From Tessaracoccus timonensis (GTDB lineage Bacteria; Actinomycetota; Actinomycetes; Propionibacteriales; Propionibacteriaceae): a stretch of 64,000 bases of DNA. Below the pieces are notes generated by a model that worked only from the letters and a program-made list of their open reading frames with translations, did no database searches and was not told where the DNA came from. The stretch is from positions 1,674,001-1,738,000 of the forward strand of contig NZ_LT996886.1 in NCBI RefSeq assembly GCF_900343145.1, in the 5' to 3' direction. The translations under genes and the position numbers were made by a program. This document shows, piece by piece, positions 59,815-64,000 of the stretch (its first letter is position 1; every line of letters starts with the position of its first letter).

Positions 59815-60750
59815 ATGAGCCGTAACCAAAACCTGCGCGAGTACATCGACCAGATGCGCGACGAGGGATACACCGTCACGGACGTGCACGGGGAAGATCC
59901 GTATCTCATCGACCCCTTGGGCAACGCCGTGGAAACCTGGCGCGACCGCTACCCGTACGACGATCTCCTCGGTCGAACCGAATACGAGAAGGAAAAGCGC
60001 GAGCTCCAAATCGAGCTGCTGAAGTTCCAGTACTCAGCGCAAGATCACGGCACCAAGCACATCATCATCTTCGAAGGCCGCGACGCTGCGGGTAAGGGTG
60101 GCGCGATCAAGCGCTTCACCGAACACCTCAACCCCCGCACGGCTCGCGTCGTCGCGCTCAACAAGCCCACCGAGCGCGAGCAAGGCCAGTGGTACTTCCA
60201 GCGCTACGTGGAACACCTTCCGACGGCCGGTGAGATCGTGCTGTTCGACCGGTCCTGGTACAACCGTGCCGGCGTCGAACGTGTGATGGGCTTCTGCACT
60301 GAGGAGGAATACAACATCTTCATTCACCAGGCGCCCATCTTTGAAGAGATGCTGATCGAGTCCGGAATCACCGTCACGAAGCTCTGGTTCTCAGTCACGC
60401 AGCGCGAGCAGCGCACCCGCTTCGCCATCCGCCAGATCGACCCGGTTCGCCAGTGGAAGCTGTCCCCGATGGACCTCGAATCCCTGGGCCGCTGGGACGA
60501 CTACACCGCGGCAAAGTCGGCCATGTTGAAGCACACCGACACCGTGCTGGCGCCGTGGTACCGCATCAAGTCCAACGACAAGAAGCGCGCCCGCCTGAAC
60601 GCCATGCGCCTGTTCCTGGACCTCCACGACTACGACGGCAAGGACCCGTCGAAGATCAAACCGACCGACCCGCTCATCGTCACGCGTGGCCGTCATAACC
60701 ACGCCGACAAGTCAGACCCCATTCACGAGGGCCGCGAAGACACTGACTAA
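59815..60750 (+). CDS. ppk2: polyphosphate kinase 2
   Basis: Uses polyphosphate to phosphorylate nucleotides (class I-like, GDP/ADP). It has 311 residues of the P-loop kinase fold: Walker [14 protein letters not shown] near residue 87, Walker [20 protein letters not shown], and lid TQREQRTRF. Unrelated in fold to the ppk1 product, so the cell can both make and spend polyphosphate. ATG 59815. Confidence 0.95.
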   Translation: MSRNQNLREYIDQMRDEGYTVTDVHGEDPYLIDPLGNAVETWRDRYPYDDLLGRTEYEKEKRELQIELLKFQYSAQDHGTKHIIIFEGRDAAGKGGAIKRFTEHLNPRTARVVALNKPTEREQGQWYFQRYVEHLPTAGEIVLFDRSWYNRAGVERVMGFCTEEEYNIFIHQAPIFEEMLIESGITVTKLWFSVTQREQRTRFAIRQIDPVRQWKLSPMDLESLGRWDDYTAAKSAMLKHTDTVLAPWYRIKSNDKKRARLNAMRLFLDLHDYDGKDPSKIKPTDPLIVTRGRHNHADKSDPIHEGREDTD

Positions 60751-60772
60751 CCAGGAGTGGGATGATCGCCTC

Positions 60773-61633
60773 GTGCAGAAGGTCATCTTGTTCTACAAAT
60801 TCACGCCGTTGCCGGACCCGGAGGCGATCAAGCACTGGCAGCTCGCGCTCGCCGACTCGCTCGGCCTGCGGGGCCGCGTCATCGTCTCCCCACACGGCAT
60901 CAACGGCACGCTCGGCGGCGACCTCGACGCACTGAAGCGCTACGTACGCCTCCTGCGCGACTACCCCGGATTCAAGGGCACCGACATCAAATGGTCCGAC
61001 GGCAGCGCCGACGACTTCCCCCGCCTCAGTGTCAAAGCGCGCGCTGAGATCGTCACCTTCGGCGTGCCCGACGAAGTTCACGTCGACGAGCAGGGTGTCG
61101 TCGACGGCGGGATCCACCTGAAGCCGCACGAGCTGCACGAACTCGTCGCAGCCAAGCCGGACACCGTCTTTTTCGACGGCCGCAACACCTACGAGGCCGG
61201 CGTGGGACGCTTCAAGAACGCCATCATCCCCGACGTCACCACCACCCGCGACTTTGTCGGAGAGCTGGACTCCGGCAAGTACGACCACCTCAAAGACAAA
61301 CCCGTCGTCACCTACTGCACCGGCGGAATCCGATGCGAGGTGCTCTCGTCGCTCATGAAACACCGCGGCTTCGAAGAGGTGTACCAGCTCGACGGAGGCA
61401 TCGTGCGCTACGGAGAAGAGTTCGGTAACGACGGACTCTGGGAGGGCTCGCTCTACGTATTCGACCGCCGCGGCGTCGTCGACTTCGACGAGGGTGCCGC
61501 CGTCGTCGGTGTGTGTTCGGTGTGCGGCGAGCCGACGAAGCACGTCGGGGATTGCGCGGACGTTTCCTGCACCGAGCAGATGGTGGCCTGCCCTGAATGT
61601 GTGCCGCATTGCGCGGCGCACACCCCGAACTAA
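60773..61633 (+). CDS. trhO: tRNA uridine(34) hydroxylase / rhodanese-related protein
   Basis: TrhO (YceA, UPF0176) makes 5-hydroxyuridine at tRNA position 34. It has 287 residues: an amino ferredoxin-like domain ([30 protein letters not shown]), a rhodanese domain with catalytic Cys in [13 protein letters not shown], and a C-terminal cysteine cluster (CSVCGEP...CPECVPHC) that may bind zinc. The start GTG 60773 is my best choice; upstream frame is inside ppk2's end. Confidence 0.92.
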   Translation: MQKVILFYKFTPLPDPEAIKHWQLALADSLGLRGRVIVSPHGINGTLGGDLDALKRYVRLLRDYPGFKGTDIKWSDGSADDFPRLSVKARAEIVTFGVPDEVHVDEQGVVDGGIHLKPHELHELVAAKPDTVFFDGRNTYEAGVGRFKNAIIPDVTTTRDFVGELDSGKYDHLKDKPVVTYCTGGIRCEVLSSLMKHRGFEEVYQLDGGIVRYGEEFGNDGLWEGSLYVFDRRGVVDFDEGAAVVGVCSVCGEPTKHVGDCADVSCTEQMVACPECVPHCAAHTPN

Positions 61634-61801
61634 GTGTGGTGGCAGGTTGTGCACATACTGATCAGCCTTGGGTGGTCATAATGCAGCCAGTGACAAGCTT
61701 GCGCCGCAGTCGAAGAATAGTATCTGAGCGGGTCACAACAAGTTTTGCTGCTGGTGTCGGGGCGGTGCCGAAGTGCGTGGATTGCTAGGCGAAACGGATC
61801 A

Positions 61802-62686
61802 TCAGGGCGTGGGTTGTTCACCATGATTCGTGCCTCCGGCCGAGAACGTAACGCCGCACAAGACGACCGCGAGCCCAACCCATTGCATGATTGAGGGTTG
61901 TTGGCCGAACATCAACCATGCCCACAGCATTGTTACGGGTACGGTCAGGTAGAGCAGAGTGCTAGTCGTCGTGGCCCCCACGTGGCGAAGGCACCAAATG
62001 AAAGTGGCGTAGCCGCTGAGACCGGACACGAGCACGAGCCAACTAATCGCCAATACTAAGACTTCCGTTACCTGGATTTGCAGCCCTTCGGTCAATAGTG
62101 CAGTCCCACTGAAGGCGATTGCGGCGACGCTCACCTGGACGGTGAGACTGGTCGTCAAGGGAACCTGCGGTTTCCAATAGCGCTCAAGCAAGGATGCCGA
62201 GGAGAGTCCCAGCAAGCTTATGAACACTAGACCTATGCTTCCCACTCCTGCAGCGCTGATGCCTCCCAAGCTCAGAGCGACCCCACCCAGTGCCATGAAC
62301 AAACCGGTCCACTGAAGGATGCTAACTGAGTCACGGAAGATGATGCGCCCCGCCGCGGCAACGATCAGCGGTTGCAGTGCGCACACCAGCGCAGATAAGC
62401 CTGCATCGAGACCTAATTCAGCGGCTAGGAAGACGCCACCCAGGAAAAGCACGTGAGACAGGATTGCCAAGACGGCTTGTTGGAACAGATCTCGCCGGCT
62501 CAATCTGCATAAGGATTGACGCAGCAGCGGGATCATCAAACAGACGATGAGTAGAACAGCAGCGGTCACCATGTATCGCCAGGCCAATACGGCCCACGTT
62601 CCAGCCCCTGTCTTGTCCGCCAGCGTCGCCCCGACGAAACCTGAACTCCACGCCACCACAAATGCTGCACTCACGATCCATCGCAT
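61802..62686 (-). CDS. EamA/DMT family transporter
   Basis: Ten-helix drug/metabolite exporter of 294 residues in two EamA repeats (SAAFVVAWSSGFVGATLADK at the start, SIGLVFISLLGLSSASLLERYW in the second). The substrate is unknown. Its DNA is visibly less GC-rich than the neighbours. It is divergent from a TetR regulator with a palindromic operator between, so it is probably repressed by that protein. The 168 bases downstream, between its stop and trhO, show nothing that I can identify. Confidence 0.9.
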   Translation of the reverse strand: MRWIVSAAFVVAWSSGFVGATLADKTGAGTWAVLAWRYMVTAAVLLIVCLMIPLLRQSLCRLSRRDLFQQAVLAILSHVLFLGGVFLAAELGLDAGLSALVCALQPLIVAAAGRIIFRDSVSILQWTGLFMALGGVALSLGGISAAGVGSIGLVFISLLGLSSASLLERYWKPQVPLTTSLTVQVSVAAIAFSGTALLTEGLQIQVTEVLVLAISWLVLVSGLSGYATFIWCLRHVGATTTSTLLYLTVPVTMLWAWLMFGQQPSIMQWVGLAVVLCGVTFSAGGTNHGEQPTP

Positions 62687-62696
62687 GCAAGTAGGT

Positions 62697-62718
62697 AAAC
62701 ATACTGGTCGGTATACTG
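62697..62718. promoter_or_regulatory. candidate TetR operator over the divergent promoters
   Basis: The palindrome ATAC-TGGTCG-GTAT (62701-62714) sits in the 62-bp gap between the divergent genes. TATACT (62712-62717) next to it could be the -10 of the regulator gene. A repressor bound here would cover both promoters. Confidence 0.6.
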
Positions 62719-62748
62719 TCAGTGCACCATCGATCAGTGAGGCGAGTT

Positions 62749-63312
62749 ATGAACGATGCGCTCGAGGTTTTCGAGCCTGTGAGTACGACCCCGATTGGGC
62801 ATAGGATTCTGCATGCTGCAACCGAACTCTTCCGGGAGCGCGGTATTATGACCACCAGCGTCGACAGCATTGTCGAGCGTGCAGGTACTACGAAGAGAAC
62901 CTTCTATCAGCGTTTTGGGTCCAAGGATCTGCTGGTGGCATGTTATCTGCGACAGCGTGCGCATGTCTGGCAGGTTGAGCTGCTGGAAGCGCTGGGAGAT
63001 GTGCCCCCAGCCATAGGCTTGAGCATCATCTATCAGCATGCGGCCCAGTGGTCCTCCCGCAATCCTCGAGGGTGCGCTTTCGTCAACGCGTGGGCCGAGA
63101 TCGGAGCTAGCGATCATGAAGCCGCTGATGTCGTCCGAGCGGAGAAAGCTTGGATGCTGGCCCTTTTCACGCACATCGCGGGTGGCGACTCAAGCAGAGG
63201 GACTCTGCTGCATGTCCTATATGAAGGTGCGCAGGTCACGGCGTCAGTTCAAGGTGAGCGTGCGGTGTTCAATCGGACTTGTGCGGCCTCGCAGGCGCTG
63301 CTAGCTCAGTGA
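62749..63312 (+). CDS. TetR family transcriptional regulator
   Basis: Regulator of 187 residues. The amino helix-turn-helix is typical: ILHAATELFRERGIMTTSVD, then AGTTKRTFYQRFGSKDLLV. The C-terminal ligand domain is of the AcrR-like sort with an aromatic/hydrophobic interior. The start is ATG 62749, with GAGG six bases upstream; GTG 62722 is less likely. It probably represses the divergent EamA exporter and itself. Confidence 0.9.
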   Translation: MNDALEVFEPVSTTPIGHRILHAATELFRERGIMTTSVDSIVERAGTTKRTFYQRFGSKDLLVACYLRQRAHVWQVELLEALGDVPPAIGLSIIYQHAAQWSSRNPRGCAFVNAWAEIGASDHEAADVVRAEKAWMLALFTHIAGGDSSRGTLLHVLYEGAQVTASVQGERAVFNRTCAASQALLAQ

Positions 63313-63384
63313 CGGGCAGTTGCGCGCGTGTCCAGACCAAGACGCGTGCCCTGTTTCAATAGCGCTCCTGACTGGTGCGTACCG

Positions 63385-64000
63385 CTAGATGGCCGGGCGT
63401 CGTAATTCGTCGCCGGACTGCAGTGTGGGGAGCTTGCGATCTACCAGCCACATCGCGGCGGCGAAGACGAAGAAGAAGACGAGGATCGCCACGATGTAGA
63501 GGCTCACCCCGGCGCCGAGGGTGTCGACGTCGAGGATGGTGTACGGGTACCAGTGCACGATGGCGCCTCGGACGAGCGTCACCACCAGCCACACGATGGG
63601 GATGATGGTGGCCCAGCCGATGCGGCGCCAGGTGGTCTGCCGGGGCCCGAACACCAGCCACACGATGGGTGTGAGGATGGGCGTCAGAATATGCACGAAG
63701 AAGTTGTTGACGCCAGGAAGCCCCGCGTGCCCGCCGGTATCGAGCAGCAGGTTGAACACGATGCCAGTGATCACGATGCAGACGGTGGCCGTGATGCGGA
63801 TGACGTGCCAGCTTCGCGCCCAGTCGCGGCGGAACACCAGGTCAAGTGCGGATACGGCGACCAGCAGGTTCGACATGAAGGTGAAGAACCTGAGCTGCGT
63901 GAATGGTGTCACCACAAGGCCGAAGATGAACCCGCCGAAGCCGGGGGAGCCCTCCCAGCCGATGACCCACGATGTGATGATTCCGGTCAGTGCGCACAGG
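63385..64000 (-). CDS. Pr6Pr family membrane protein, 5'-truncated
   Basis: C-terminal 204 codons of a membrane protein whose start lies beyond the right edge; the frame is open to base 64000. About six hydrophobic helices, with RFFTFMSNLLVAVSAL, FVHILTPILTPIVWLVFGP and WYPYTILDVDTLG, as in the Pr6Pr (FAR-17a/AIG1-like) family, which has conserved His and Asn/Thr in the membrane. The role is unknown. Confidence 0.82.
   Translation of the reverse strand, partial: LCALTGIITSWVIGWEGSPGFGGFIFGLVVTPFTQLRFFTFMSNLLVAVSALDLVFRRDWARSWHVIRITATVCIVITGIVFNLLLDTGGHAGLPGVNNFFVHILTPILTPIVWLVFGPRQTTWRRIGWATIIPIVWLVVTLVRGAIVHWYPYTILDVDTLGAGVSLYIVAILVFFFVFAAAMWLVDRKLPTLQSGDELRRPAI

Noticed and set aside
61634-61801. 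Short open frames in the trhO-EamA gap
   Set aside because: No ribosome site, coding bias or recognisable product; the lower-GC gap appears to be non-coding.

Overview
The window is a 64 kb stretch of a high-GC Actinomycetota chromosome, most probably a member of the Propionibacteriaceae or a near relative; the genus cannot be fixed from the sequence alone. The evidence is the very high GC content with frequent GTG starts, the mycothiol genes mshD and mycothione reductase, the actinobacterial proteins Lsr2, bS22, MutT1 and DUF3180, the DisA/RadA pair, and ATGA/GTGA gene overlaps almost everywhere. I saw no rRNA, tRNA, CRISPR array, transposase or integrase.

Layout: 0-3.2 kb holds an ABC exporter and a NarL-type two-component system. 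3.2-13.6 kb is a housekeeping block (ppa, dacB, a zincin, tilS, hpt, ftsH, folE-folP-folB-folK, DUF3180). 13.6-17.7 kb has an orphan NuoD-like gene, lsr2 and clpC. 17.7-21.5 kb is a TPP-riboswitch-controlled thiamine ABC importer. 21.5-29.9 kb is disA and radA with accessory inserts: a segment carrying a broken type VII-secretion-like gene is bounded by a copy of the radA tail, and a DUF3800 gene is bracketed by hairpin-rich direct repeats of about 215 bp. 30-44.5 kb runs through a TIM-barrel/proline dehydrogenase/CPBP operon, asd, proC, bS22, glutaredoxin, hemD, a complete system II cytochrome c maturation operon and mycothione reductase. 44.5-61.6 kb has a GH3 lipoprotein, pstSCAB, mutT1-ppk1-mshD, nitrobindin, ygfZ, an LCP ligase, a mycosin-like protease, tpx, ppk2 and trhO. 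61.6-64 kb holds a divergent EamA/TetR pair of lower GC and a truncated membrane gene.

Phosphate is a recurrent theme in the right half: the Pst importer, two unrelated polyphosphate kinases and MutT1 lie within 16 kb, with pyrophosphatase further left. PHO-box-like 11-bp direct repeats precede both pstS and ppk2. Thiol redox is a second theme (mshD, mycothione reductase, glutaredoxin, tpx, ResA/CcdA).

The least ordinary items are the DUF3800 cassette between direct repeats, the radA-tail duplication around a decayed WXG-like gene, an orphan mycosin whose catalytic Asp position is Glu, two coupled genes (folB and a P-loop kinase) that lack any ATG/GTG/TTG start, a sigma-like/GerMN/Gmad2 fusion, a stand-alone NuoD homologue, and two palindromic elements of about 82 bp with related cores.
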